The position numbers and the translations under genes were made by a program. Of a DNA stretch of 64,000 bases, positions 33,411 to 44,536 are shown piece by piece. The notes beneath the pieces were generated by a model that searched no databases, had not been told where the DNA came from, and worked only from the letters and a program-made list of their open reading frames with translations. The stretch spans positions 849,001 to 913,000 of the forward strand of contig JANJXV010000014.1 of the NCBI GenBank assembly GCA_024803745.1, in the 5' to 3' direction. This DNA is from Megascapheus bottae (Eukaryota; Chordata; Mammalia; Rodentia; Geomyidae). Each line of letters starts with the position of its first letter. Positions within the stretch are counted from its first letter, which is position 1.

Positions 33411-34454
33411 CATTACTGGTAACAGCCACAAAATGAATACAGTAAATGTTTATCCAACTGATACATAGATAAATAAAATCAAGTATTAGTGGGAAACAGT
33501 AAGGATATGTGCTCCAAAATGGATGAATCTTGAAAACAGAGAAGTAAAAGATCATATAATGTATGATTTCCGTATGACATACCCAGAATTGGCAAATCCA
33601 TCTTCATATATGGAAACAATTGAGTGGTTGACTAAGGTAAAAGCTACTGAATTATATGCTTACATATGAACTCTAACTCAAGAGCAACTTTATTTAAACA
33701 TTGTTTCTGTTTGTGAAAACTGGTGATGGTTTCTAAAAGCTTACTTGATCCCACTTTAATTATAAGTAGGTTCGTTCTCTAACAGATTCACTTCTTTGAA
33801 GTAGGAAAATTTTCAATAATATTTTAAAGCCTGTACATACACAGGGAGAAAAAAACAAAAAATAATTTTGGCATATATATTAAAATGAATCAAACAGTAC
33901 ACAATAAAAATCTGTATTGAATATAAGAATAAATAATACTAACATTGTTTCTCAATTTACAATTTATAAACTCATATTTACGGGTCTTCAGCCTGCCTTA
34001 CTTTTCTTTTTTTTTTTTTTTGACAGATGATGTTTGTTAACTCCTTTGTTATTTCTGGTTGTAAAGAAATTAATTGACTGTTACAATTCAAGTTTTAACA
34101 AACAGCATTGCTACTACTCTTGGTTAATTAACCTGTGCCTGATTTTCACAAAACACTTCACACTACATTTAATCTCATACTTTAATTTTAAAGAAATGTA
34201 TTCTTGTATACATTTCATTTGACCTTCCCAACAAAATCTGATTCTGCAACTTTTCAACCAGTTCTAGATAGAAACAAACAAAAATGTATGCTGATGTGAA
34301 TTAAAACAATTATCTAGGTAAATATGTATTACCTTTTTCAAAATTCAACAAGTATATAAACACACATATTAATATACAAACCACCAAGACCAACCTAATA
34401 TTTGGGTTAAAAATGTATGTGCTTTATAAGAAGGATTTCTCCGGGAGGTTAAAA
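33411..34454. other. Unique AT-rich DNA
   Basis: Contains a T tract at about 34003-34021. No exon or repeat family recognised. Confidence 0.5.
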
Positions 34455-34540
34455 AAAATGTACTTGTTACCTTATTTATGTAACTGTAACCCTTTTGTAC
34501 ATCATCTTTACAATGAAATAAAAAGTTTTAAAAAGAAAGA
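34455..34540 (+). mobile_element. LINE-1 3'-terminal fragment
   Basis: 'tatgtaactgtaaccctttt', 'gtacatcatctttacaatga' and an A-rich end match the reverse complement of the 47.7-kb LINE-1 terminus. Only the last 85 bp were inserted. Confidence 0.75.
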
Positions 34541-35274
34541 CTTCTCTACAAATCTTTTTTTTATAGCAAGTGAAGAATGATTCTCTGAATATAGTTCTAT
34601 TTTGAACAGATAGTACTTTGATGACTTTAAAACATGTGTATAATGATAGAAAAATAGTAAATATTCTATGATAATACCATTTTATACAAAAGAGCATCAA
34701 TATCAGAAATCAGAAAAAAATCAAATAGATACTTTCTCATCAATCAAGCTTTCTGTAGAGTCATAAGTATTGACTTTCAATCTGTGATTATTCATATTTT
34801 TGTATTTTTAATTGATGATCATAAAAATTACTTTGCTAAATGTTTTGTTCAAAGTATTGGAATCATTCATAAACTCTATTCTTCTATGAAGCTGTCCATA
34901 GAGTTAACCATCTCTTACTTGTATACTCATTGTTAGAAAGCCACTTCCTACCTATTCTCTTTTCCAACAATAAGGGAGGTCTTTTAGAAACAAACATATC
35001 CTGTGTTTATAAATCCTTCAATAATCTCCCACTGCATTTTAGAACAATGTCACCAAAAAGCAGCCATTAGCCAAATCTCATCTATTACTTCAATTTACTA
35101 AAAATGTGAAAATTGTCACAGGACCAGTAAAGTGATTTCAGTCATATAAAACAGACTGAATGAGACTCAATTGCTGTTGACACACCAGTTCATGCTAAGC
35201 ATTTAGTGTCTTCATCTATGATCGAATCGAACTATGCTAAATTCCTACATAAAGCCAAATAATGTAAGCTACTT
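34541..35274. other. Mostly unique DNA, possible L2 remnant near 35.0 kb
   Basis: 'ccttcaataatctcccactg' near 35016 resembles an L2 phrase, but the surrounding match is too weak to call. No exon seen. Confidence 0.35.
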
Positions 35275-35288
35275 AAAAGGTAACGATG

Positions 35289-35403
35289 TAGAAAGTAGCA
35301 CTGTGGCTCAAGAGGCAGGGTGGTAGCCTTGAGCTGAAGAACTCAGGGACAGTGCCCAGGCCCAGAGTTCAAGCACCATGACCAACCAAAAACAAACAAA
35401 CAA
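35289..35403 (+). mobile_element. Solo Geo right module with TSD
   Basis: Starts at 'tagaaagtagcactgtggct', the first bases of the right half, with no ID-like or 7SL-like head. Flanks aaaaggtaacgatg (35275-35288) and aaaaggtaaagatg (35404-35417) match at 13 of 14, so it inserted in this short form. It could be 5' truncation exactly at the module join, or independent mobilisation. Confidence 0.88.
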
Positions 35404-35417
35404 AAAAGGTAAAGATG

Positions 35418-36760
35418 CAGCAAGAAATATCTTTAATTACTTTAAAAGTTTCTAAGTTGTTTAAATAATGAACAATGAAATTGAGAAATGAAAATAATTT
35501 CTCACTTTTTCTTAAGTTTCTGTCTGTTCTTCCAGAAATTCAAACAACAGAATTCCATTTACTCTACTCTTTACTTCCTCTATCCCACTATTTTCCCCTT
35601 CTTCCAATTCTCTATCTCACCTAGGACTTAGAACGGCTCACTCTTTTCCAATTATCTACTGTCTTCCAAATGCATCTATCGCAAATATTGTGCACGTGGC
35701 AGCTATAAAACAATTACTGCTGCTTCACTGACAAAGGGAAAGACAATGCTACTTTTGGACACCTGAACCATCTCAGAGAAGATGACATTTGAGTTCTATA
35801 CTTCAGAAAATAATAAAAGCAGGAGAAAACCATTAAAAAATACCTAAATGTTTCATACCTAGGTAGTCACAGCATAAGCTGTTCCTGTAAAAGAACAAAC
35901 ACAAAATAGCAAGACATGATAAATGAAACAGGACTATAGGCATTCACATACAGGAAAAAACAAAGGAAAGTACTCTTTAGGGAGGAACACAAAGGTATAA
36001 TGCCTGTATCTCTGATCATATAAAATAATATTTATTGAAATAAACTACAAAAGAAGAAAACTGATGTATAGCATTTGGTTAAAAGGACAAATAAAGTTTA
36101 TAGTTAATGGTTAATGGAACATATTTTTTGAAAAACTATCAAATTATGATACTTTAATGTTGATATACAAGCCCAGTATTAATTGATTTTGAACAATAAT
36201 CCATTAAATATCACCAAGTCCTGCTTGTACCAGTGATTCACACCAAATCCTACAGTAAGGTCTCCAACTCAAACAGAGATGATTTAAACTTTGTGACTTG
36301 ATGAATACAGCAATGATTTATTTTCTGGCACAGAAGTACAGGGAAAACAAGCCTCCATGTGGTTTGATTCACTTTCAATTCAGCAAGTCAGAAGCCATAA
36401 TGGAAAACTTTATAAAGTATACTAAATTCTTCCAATACTTACCCTGGTTATTGGCCATATTAAGAAACTAAATTAATTCTTTTAGTACACGCTGCTCATA
36501 TTACATAAACCTTTAATAAATGAAAAATAATTATATCCAAGTGCTATCAAACTAGTACTTTTATTAGCCTATCTGAAGACTCTATTTTCTTAATTGATAA
36601 TATGAAAACCTAGCTTAAATCATTGCATTAAGATGATTAGTAAGATAAAGTTTTAGTAACACTAAAAGTTTTCACTGCATAGCTGCTAATTGACCAACAT
36701 ATCTACAAGTGCTGAGCTATCCCTTGAAAAAGTATCTCACTTAATTGCAAAAACTATCTA
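35418..36760. other. Unique AT-rich DNA
   Basis: No exon or repeat family recognised over 1.3 kb. Confidence 0.5.
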
Positions 36761-36974
36761 ATTAGCCAGGCAGGGTTCAGACCTGCAATCCTGGATTTCA
36801 GTGCCAGCCTGGGCGCTAAAAAGTCTATGACTTTTATATCCAATTAACCACCAGAAAACTGGAAGTGGCACTGTGGCTCAAGGGGTAGGGTGATAGCCTT
36901 GAGCTGAAGAGCTCAGGGACAATGCCCAGGCCCAGAGTTCAAGCCTTACTACTGACAAAAACAAACAAACAAAG
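36761..36974 (+). mobile_element. B1-Geo SINE with shortened head
   Basis: Head 'ccaggcagggttcagacctg' has lost its middle; linker 'atccaattaaccaccagaaa' and Geo module are intact, tail (CAAA)n. A 78-codon frame that begins in this SINE runs on into unique sequence and is not credible. Confidence 0.87.
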
Positions 36975-37236
36975 TGTAACAAGTTCCAGAGGCCATGCTC
37001 CAGGCTCCAGAGTATTAAGACAGATAACTCTTAACAGGCCCTGGCTTGGTAATTCACCATACAAAACATGTAGGAAATGCTTTGACCCAATACACTACGA
37101 TTGTTCGGGCTTTCTTATAAAGTATAAAGCACCTAAGGAAGCACTTTTCTTTTTATAAGAGAAATGCCTACATTAAACTTCAAAATGAGTGTTTAAAATA
37201 AAACCTTTAGATGCTTATTTAAAGAACCTAAAAGAG

Positions 37237-37428
37237 TGGCCGGGAGTTTGGCCTAGTGGTTAAAGCGCTTGCCTAGCATGCATGAAGACCCGGGTTCAGT
37301 TCCTCGGTACCACATACATAGAAAAAAGCCAGAAGTGGTAGAGCTCTGGCCTTGAGAAAGTCCAAGGCCAGTGCTCAGGCCCTGAGCTCAAGCCCAGGAC
37401 TGGCAAAAAAAAAAAAAAAAAAAAAAGA
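37237..37428 (+). mobile_element. IDL-Geo SINE with perfect 13-bp TSD
   Basis: gaacctaaaagag flanks it at 37224-37236 and 37429-37441. The head is close to consensus with a 22-A tail, so it is young. About 18 bases are missing at the start of the right half, joining 'ccagaagtgg' to 'tagagctc' and removing its A-box-like part. Confidence 0.95.
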
Positions 37429-37708
37429 GAACCTAAAAGAGATGGAAGAAAAACCAAGGAAGCACTCTTCATTTCATAAATAAGAAAATGTTCTGGATTA
37501 GTTGAAAAAAGAAAATGCAACAATTTTCATGTTTTTCTGTATCAAAATAGGTTAATTAAGTCATGCTGCTTGCCCATATTTCATGTTCTGGTTCAAGTTG
37601 CGCTACATAAAAGAACAATATGTTCAGCTTCAGGAACAGAAATGAAGCAAAATTGTTTAGGTAGGTAAGCACAATCAATAATTTTGTGACATACAAAAAT
37701 ATTGAGGA

Positions 37709-37927
37709 AGGGCCGGAGTTTGGCCTAGTGGTTAAGGTGCTTGCCTAGTATGCATGAAGACCCGGGTTCGATTCCTCGGTACCACATACATAGAAAAAAA
37801 AAAAAAGCAGGAAGTGGTGCTGAGGCTCAAGTGGTAGAGCTCTAGCCTTGAGAAAGTCCAAGGACAGTGCTCAGGCCCTCAGCTCAAGCCCAGGACTGGC
37901 AAAAAAAAAAAAAAAAAAAGAAAAAAG
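37709..37927 (+). mobile_element. IDL-Geo SINE with TSD
   Basis: Near-consensus copy with a 20-A tail. Flanks aaaaatattgagga (37695-37708) and aaaaacattgagga (37928-37941) differ at one base. Confidence 0.95.
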
Positions 37928-38159
37928 AAAAACATTGAGGATGCATTTTATAAGTCTAAACATATAATAGTATTACTGCATTTCAGAAAAGCAAAAATTA
38001 AATAAAACTGTCATTTCTGAAATTAATCAAATAATGCAGTCTTTCCTTTCTTCACCCATGCTGTGGCAGTAGTTTGTTTTTTCCAGGCCCTAAATCCACA
38101 ACATGACTAATGGTACACTTCAGCTTTCTGTTCGAGCAAAGGGAATTCCTTCCTTTTCT

Positions 38160-38345
38160 GTGTCCAGTGCTAGGCTGCATATTTACATAAGTTATCAGAT
38201 CTAAGAACATCACAATGGTCCTACTGAGACCATGTCATCATCCTCTTCACAGCTGAGAAAACTGAAATCCAGAGAGGTTAATTAACTCATCAAAATCTCA
38301 GCTGGCAAGTACCAGCACTGAAATTCAGATTTAGATGTCTCAATT
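38160..38345 (-). mobile_element. MIR fossil, long
   Basis: 'agtgctaggctgcatattta', 'cttcacagctgagaaaactg', 'ccagagaggttaattaactc' and 'ctggcaagtaccagcactg' follow the full reverse-complement MIR order. One of the two best-preserved MIR copies here. Confidence 0.85.
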
Positions 38346-39387
38346 AGTAGACAATGGAGGGAAGAGGTATCCCTCTAAAAATGTAAAAAATTATGTTTTC
38401 TGTAAGCTTAATTACTTTGTCTCCTAAAGATGACAAGATTCTAAAAATACAGCATTAGCCAATCTAGTGTATACAAGCCATGGCAGGAAAACCCCTTGGA
38501 AAACCTCTAAGGAAGAGAGGCAGCCAGGAAGACTAGAGAAGCTCTAGGGAAAAACCAGAGGCCACTTTACCTCTGGTGACCCAAGTAACTTTCAGGTTGT
38601 TTTCTAGCCATGGAGAATGGAAAGTGGATAGTTCTGCAGATAGCCACTGGAAGCCTGGCCCAAGCCACCATAGGGATACTCATTATATTATGGAAAAACT
38701 CATAGTATTAACTCCCTTCTCAACATACTGAAGAAGTCTGTTGCTTCATATTTTGTGCAGTTCTGTCACTGTATAAGACACTAGGAAACAACTACAGCAT
38801 TCAAAGGAAAGAGTAAGATTTTTAGATGCAGTATTTATAGAAACTAATGAAAAATACATTTTGTGAAGACAAGGGCTCTTGTATATCAATAGGTCTATAT
38901 CTACAAAGATAATTTCAACTTGGGATAAGATGAATAAAGGCAACTGATTCTTTGAAGGAACTGTGAAAACAGATGCACCCTATGCTCAGAAGAAACTCAG
39001 CAGATGAAGAGGAATTCACACATCAGATTGGAGGTGGAAACCTAAAGATTCCTGGTTTAGACAAAGAGCTGGAACTTCCATAAGAGAAAAAGTAGCCAGT
39101 TTCTAAGAGCTGGAAAAACAAACAAACAAACAAAAAACAAGAGAATCTGCTGATTAGATACCTCCAAAGATTAAGCTTGACAAATCTCAATAAGCAATAT
39201 CCATACTGGAACTCAAGAGAGAGAAGGGAGTATCTTGAACTATGAATGCTGAAATTCCCAATGGCAATTTGTCTTCATCACAAGACAATGCATGTCAGAC
39301 ATTGGAAACAGCACACATTTGATGCATTTTACTACAAATGTTCAAAAGACACCCCCTGCTTTCTCTTACAAATGGAAAGATTTTTAT
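38346..39387. other. Unique DNA
   Basis: Includes an imperfect inverted repeat ccagaggcc ... ggtaaagtggcctctgg-type near 38558-38580. No exon or repeat family recognised. Confidence 0.45.
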
Positions 39388-39404
39388 AAGAAATACCACA
39401 GCTT

Positions 39405-39685
39405 TCCAGAGGATTCTCTGTGATTGTTGCTCTTACCATACTATATGAAGTTATTTCTTGTTGTTACTGTTTCTAACTTTGGTACCTGGTAAATTGTATA
39501 TACATTTATTTGTTTATTTGAAGCAGGGAAGGGAAGGGGAAAAATGAGATGAGTGGGAGAGGTGGGAGGAGAGAAAAACTTGGGAAGGGGTATCAATGTT
39601 CAAGAAGTAATGTACCCACTACCTGATGAATGTAACTGTAACTCCTCTATACATTACCCAACAATAAAATACATTTTTTTAAAAA
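39405..39685 (+). mobile_element. LINE-1 3'-UTR-type insertion with perfect 17-bp TSD
   Basis: aagaaataccacagctt occurs at 39388-39404 and 39686-39702, fixing both ends. The 281-bp element contains 'gattgttgctcttaccatac', a polypurine tract (about 39524-39573), 'ggtatcaatgttcaagaag' and the terminus 'gtaactgtaactcctctata'. Its A-rich tail shows L1-type target-primed insertion. Confidence 0.93.
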
Positions 39686-40046
39686 AAGAAATACCACAGC
39701 TTGTTTTGTGATGTAAAGATTTTTTCATCAAAGAAAACAATTCTCCAATCATGGACAGATGAGAAATCCATTCCTAAAAACAAACTTTCAGGAACTTTTA
39801 TCTCAAAAATTCTATGGAAGATAACGTAGAGACATTCCCAAATTCTCCTAACTAAAACAATTAGATCAGCACAATATGAAGTGCCTTTGTAAAAATTAAT
39901 TATGAAAATACCCATATTTGAGATGAGTGTGATAGATTTCCCACAGTGTGGGAAGAAATACATGTGACAAATAGTCACTTGGATTAAAAATTTGCAATTT
40001 TTAAGTATATGTATTCCCATATATCACAGCTTTGAAGTTTCCCTTG

Positions 40047-40112
40047 AAGCTTGGAGATGTAGCTCAATCATAAAGTGCTTGCCTAGTTAGTATGTGGGAG
40101 GCTGTAGGAGAA
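40047..40112 (+). mobile_element. ID-like SINE remnant
   Basis: 'gcttggagatgtagctcaat' and 'aaagtgcttgcctagttagt' match the tRNA-Ala-derived ID 5' half. The B-box half is missing. Confidence 0.75.
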
Positions 40113-40430
40113 ATAAATTAAAATTACCTTTAAATGACTTTTCTTCTAATCTGAACCCACGGTATGTTATTTCTAGCTATAGTACTCATTATCAACTTTT
40201 CTCATTGACCTTGCAACAATATGCACGTAAGGCATAATCATTCTACATGGACAAAATCCTATTTTAAACCATTTATCTGATGTTTCATTTATTTGATGTG
40301 TACATCATCTTTGGTTTTGTGAGACCCAAGTGCTTCTATGACACAATTTGTTAAAATAGCACCTGTTCAATTTTTATTAAGCATATTTTTCAAGGTGTAA
40401 GTAAAACATTTGATAATTGTACATTTATCA

Positions 40431-40552
40431 ACATACATAGAAAAAAAAAGCCAGAAATGGTGCTGAGGCTCAAGGGGTAAAGCTCTAGCCTTGAGAAAGT
40501 CCAAGAGCAGTGCTCAGACCCTGAGCTCAATCCCAGGAGTGGGAAAAAAAAA
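40431..40552 (+). mobile_element. IDL-Geo SINE, 5'-truncated
   Basis: Begins in the linker ('acatacatagaaaaaaaaag') and contains the complete right module plus A tail; the ID-like head is absent. Confidence 0.9.
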
Positions 40553-40861
40553 AAGACCAAAAGGTAGTCAAATTAATGGAAATTAAGCAAATTAATGGAA
40601 ATGATAAATAACTATTTCAGTTTAGGAAGAATGTAAACAGTAAGACTAGAGGCTAGACATTTGATTTAAGCATGGTATGCTTACTTTATTAATCCTTATA
40701 ATCTTTTTAAACCATCATTACATATATTTAAATAATAATTTCACAAATATTTTACCCTTCATGTAAGATTTTAATAAAACTTCCAAAAAATTTTAGTGTG
40801 GGGGTAACATTAATGTATTAAACTTACATATATTTTTACAGGTACTATGTAATATTTACTT

Positions 40862-40952
40862 TTTAATTTTTTTATTGTTACAAAGGTGATGCATGGAAGG
40901 TTACAGTTACATAAGTCAGGTAATGAGTACATTTCTTTTTGGATGTTTGTAT
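40862..40952 (-). mobile_element. LINE-1 3'-terminal fragment
   Basis: 'ttattgttacaaaggtgatg' then 'aaggttacagttacataagt' equal the 3' terminus of the 47.7-kb LINE-1 in the same orientation. Confidence 0.82.
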
Positions 40953-41253
40953 GATATTTTGATACATTTATAAATTATGTAATGTCCAAGGTAGAGTAAA
41001 TACTACTATCTCTTGAAGTATATTCCATTAATTTATAGTTAAAATATTCAAAATCCTTTCTTCTAAGTTAAAAAAATACAATGCATTATCTAGAATCATC
41101 CCATTTTGTAAGAGAACACCAGAGTTTCTTTTGTACTATATAACTTAGAACTCATAAATAAACCTAAACTCATTCTTCCCTCTTTCTATTCTATCAGTCT
41201 CTGATAACTACCATTCTACTTGAACCTGTTTTGATGCTGTTGATTTTGCGTGG

Positions 41254-41478
41254 ACCAGGGCTTGAACTCAGGGCCTTATGAAATTTCCACCTGTTGTCAT
41301 CTGACTTTTTAAATTCATAGCTGGTGCTCTATCAATTGAACCACACCCCTAGGTTTAGCTTTTTGCTGGTTATTTGAGACAATGTCTCAAAGTCTTTTTT
41401 TCCCTACCTGTCTTCTGAGACCCTCAGATCACAGCTGAGTAGCTAGGACTACAGGTGTAAGTCACTGATGTCCAGCTC
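41254..41478 (-). mobile_element. Diverged B1-Geo-type SINE
   Basis: tRNA-like block 'gggcttgaactcagggcctt' followed by reverse 7SL block 'gctgagtagctaggactaca', 'aagtcactgatgtccagc'. More diverged than typical B1-Geo copies. Confidence 0.75.
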
Positions 41479-41887
41479 TCAACTGATCTAGATATTTATG
41501 ATAAAATCTATATTAATAGTTAAAAACATTAGAACAACAGATCTTCTATTTGAATGAAAAGAAAATACAGATAGATTTAAAAGTAAAAGTACTAATTATT
41601 AATGGGTTAGTTATTAAAGACTAATTAAAGATTAAACAAATGATAATTTCAAGAGTATAAACTTCCTAAATTAATGAACCCTTTAAGGTATCAAAACTTA
41701 AATAAAAATTTAATAAAAGTTAGATATAACTCCAAGTTACAGAAATTATAAAATTTCTGAGAACAGATGATTCATATTCATGATCTACAATGTCTCCAAA
41801 CCATTTTACAGGGGATTCAAAGCTCTGAGAAACTCATTAACTATAGCCAAGACAGCCAAACTAGGAACACCACCTCAAACGAAATTT

Positions 41888-41935
41888 TAAGCCCTGCATT
41901 CAATCCCAAGTATCACCAAAAAAGAAAAAAGAAAA
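41888..41935 (+). mobile_element. tRNA-type SINE 3' remnant
   Basis: 'ccctgcattcaatcccaagt' plus 'atcaccaaaaaag' is the B-box end and tail of an ID-like element. Confidence 0.5.
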
Positions 41936-41959
41936 GTTCTAACATATAGCACTACAGTA

Positions 41960-42159
41960 TTTTTTTTTTTTTTTTTGCCATTCCTGGGGCTTAAACTTAG
42001 GGCTGGCTCTATCCTTGAGCTTTCTCAAGGCTAGAGCTCTATCACTTGAGCCACAGCACCACTTCCAGCTTTTTCCATGTATGTGGTACCAAGGAATTGA
42101 ACCTGGGTCTTTGTGCATGCTAGGCAAGCTATCTACATCTAGGCCAAACTCCTGGCCCA
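41960..42159 (-). mobile_element. IDL-Geo SINE
   Basis: T tract, reverse right module, 'tatgtggtaccaaggaatt', and reverse head ending 'aggccaaactcctggccc'. Full length. Open frames of 67-90 codons on both strands belong to this repeat. Confidence 0.94.
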
Positions 42160-42659
42160 ACAGTTCTTTTATAATAGCTTTACTAATATTACTGATCAAA
42201 TTCTTAAGCATAACTTAAAATGAAAAGGGAACGGATTGTATTTCTCTCAGTATTCAAGAAAATTAAAATTCCTACTTTCTTCTCCAAAGCAAGATGTTCT
42301 ATGTATGATGCTTGTCTGTAATTAAATTTTATAAATACAAGGGAAATGTGTCTCAAGGCACACTATCAGATTCAAGACAGTGCCATGTTACTAATACAAA
42401 TGAGTATGTGAAACATAAAATATGTAAGTATGAACTGATGTTTAATTATACAGCTAAAAAATCAATAATGTATTTTAACAGAATATACAACTCATGACTG
42501 GCTAGGATTAAAAACTGCTTTGAGATTAATTCTGCACAATGTCTGATGTCACGATTACCACATATTCCTAATTTTTTATATCATTCATGCCATATCACCA
42601 TATTAATTTCAAAGCATGAGCATTATCTATTCTAACAAGGAGATTAAAATTCTAATTTA

Positions 42660-42868
42660 TTTATTTTTTATTTTTTATTTTGCCAGTCCTGGGCTTGAGC
42701 TCAGGACCTGGGCACTGTCCTTGGACTTTCTCAAGGCCAGAGCTCTACCACTTGAGCCTCAACATCACTTCCAGCTTTTTTCTATGTTTGTGGTATTGAG
42801 GAATCAAACCTGGATCTTCATGCATTCGAGGCAAGCACTGTACCACTAGACCAAACTCCCGGCCCGTC
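42660..42868 (-). mobile_element. IDL-Geo SINE with perfect 13-bp TSD
   Basis: aaattctaattta lies at 42647-42659 and 42869-42881. The copy is full length, with a (TTTTA)-type tail on the plus strand. Confidence 0.95.
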
Positions 42869-42881
42869 AAATTCTAATTTA

Positions 42882-43510
42882 GACATATCAGATTTGTATT
42901 GCTTGGCTTTGTGTTCGAGGATAGCAACTGTCATGACTGGGTGAAAGAAACTCTCACTAAGCCAATAAATAAAATCAGCCAGCAAAGGAAATCCATCAGT
43001 GAAGCACTCAGCTTTCTAAGAATACTTGTAGCCTTGTGATATCTAAGGAATTGTAACATTGAGACTGCTGATGTCTTTCTGGGGTTTAACTTGGCATCAA
43101 GCTAACTACCCAGAAACTCTAGAGTTTCTGGCCAAATAAATGACAAACATACTAATGAAGTATAGTATGCTATTTACTGCTGTCTCTTTGAAAACAACAA
43201 TGCCAGTTTACAATACTTTTTGTCTAAAAAAATGCCTGACATTTCTGGCTTAAGAACTTTTGAGCCTAATAAATAATTCTATTTTTTTTGACAGAGGTTT
43301 CTTTCATTGATAGGTATATTAAATAAATAAGTAGTTCATCAGTTTACAAAGTGTGTTATTTCACACAATTTAATATGAAAGAACTAGCAGGTGGTACTAT
43401 TAAGAACTGTAATTGTTTCATAGATGACCAACTTAATCTACTTTTGGAACACGGCCATCCTTTTATAAGCTTTCCACATAACACATTCAAAGTTTAGTGC
43501 CCATATAGTC
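42882..43510. other. Unique DNA
   Basis: No exon or repeat family recognised. Directly precedes the DDE transposase fossil. Confidence 0.45.
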
Positions 43511-43773
43511 GGGGTGTTTATGAAATGCTTGTGCAACTTTAAATTTGACCTATCCCACTGAACTATATTTTATGGGATTGTGTTAAGACTGCTGTGTATT
43601 CATCCAGACCACATTCTTTAAAGGAACTTCAAGCCAAGATCATAGATGCAATTTATGAAATCACTCGGCAGCAGCTGGAGAATGTTTTCAATGAGGTGGA
43701 AAATCAGACTGAATGTTGGATCACCAAAAACAGTGGTTATGCTGAAGTCTATAAATTTAAACTGCAGTGTTAA
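43511..43773 (+). pseudogene. Fossil of a mariner/Tc1-type (DDE_3-like) transposase C-terminus
   Basis: From about 43,570 the plus strand reads LNYILWDCVKTAVYSSRPHS, then LKELQAKIIDAIYEITRQQ, then ENVFNEVENQTECWITKNSG, ending KFKLQC and TAA at 43771-43773. DLS just upstream is in another frame by one base. The order fits the C-terminus of DDE_3/IS630-Tc1-mariner transposases: the PDLxPLDxFLWG motif, a basic VY segment, xLxELKxxIxxAI, and a final C-x-x-x-G-H block. The catalytic DDE core and N-terminal DNA-binding domains are absent. A possible terminal repeat, ggggtgtttatgaaa, lies at about 43,513. The family assignment rests on recalled motifs. Confidence 0.6.
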
Positions 43774-43983
43774 AGTGCTATGCATACTGATTCCAGTCAT
43801 TTGATTTTTTATGCCACAAATACAACATACATTAAGGATTAAAGTTAAATGGAAAAAATGTAGTATCTAAAATGTTTATGATTATATAATATATATTAGA
43901 TATAAATATTTATGATTACATATATATAAAAGAAACCTATTTTTCTAATGTTGGAAATATTTTATAGTATCTAAAAGCAGCTG
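43774..43983. other. AT-rich sequence downstream of the transposase fossil
   Basis: May hold the 3' end of the DNA transposon, but I could not identify an inverted repeat. Ends in TA-rich sequence. Confidence 0.35.
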
Positions 43984-44082
43984 GTTGGGAGTTTAGCTTA
44001 CTGGTAGAGAGTTTGACTAGCATGCACGAAGACCCAGGTTTGATTCCTCAATACTATATACGTAGAAATGCCAGAAAATCAG
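43984..44082 (+). mobile_element. IDL head of an IDL-Geo SINE, right half missing
   Basis: 'tgggagtttagcttactggt' to 'acgtagaaatgccagaaa' is head plus linker; it then runs straight into a reverse-oriented SINE, so the right half is lost or displaced. Confidence 0.87.
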
Positions 44083-44084
44083 TT

Positions 44085-44317
44085 TTTTGTTTTTTTTCTT
44101 TTTTTTGGTCAGTCATGGAGCTTGGACCCTGGGCCCAGGCATTGTCCCTGAGCTTTTTAGCTCAAGGCTACAGCCTTACCACTGAGCCACAGTGCCACTT
44201 CCGGTTTTCTGGTAGTTAGAGATAAGAGGGTCATGGAGTGGCTTTGAACCATGATCCTCAGATCTCAGCCTCCTGAGTAGCTAGGATTACAGTGTGAGCT
44301 TCTGTGTGTGGCTTTAA
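44085..44317 (-). mobile_element. B1-Geo SINE
   Basis: T-rich tail, 'ggtcagtcatggagcttg', Geo module, linker 'tggtagttagagataaga' and 7SL head 'cctcctgagtagctaggatt'. Confidence 0.9.
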
Positions 44318-44344
44318 TTGTATTTTAAAACTATCTTTTTCTTT

Positions 44345-44536
44345 TTTCTTTTTTGTCAGTCCTGGGGCTTGAACTTGGGCTTGAGCTGTGTTTTGGGGCT
44401 TTTTCAAGGCTGGTGCTCCAGCACTTGAACCACAGCACTTCTTCCAGCTTTTTTTACATATGTGGTACCGAGGAATTGAACCTGGCTGGGTCTTTGTGCA
44501 TGCTAGGCAAGCACTCTACCACTAGGTCAAAGTCAC
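44345..44536 (-). mobile_element. IDL-Geo SINE
   Basis: 'tgtcagtcctggggcttgaa' through 'tatgtggtaccgaggaattg' to 'caagcactctaccactaggt'. Third SINE of a cluster of four repeats within 1.1 kb. Confidence 0.92.

Noticed and set aside
34541..35274. L2 fragment near 35.0 kb
   Set aside because: Only one short phrase resembles L2; not enough to call.
38558..38580. Imperfect inverted repeat near a possible CTCF-like word
   Set aside because: Does not satisfy the CTCF core and is too short to be distinctive.
39679..40020. 113-codon minus-strand frame
   Set aside because: Its C-terminal Phe run comes from the A-rich tail of the L1 insertion; the remainder has no motif.
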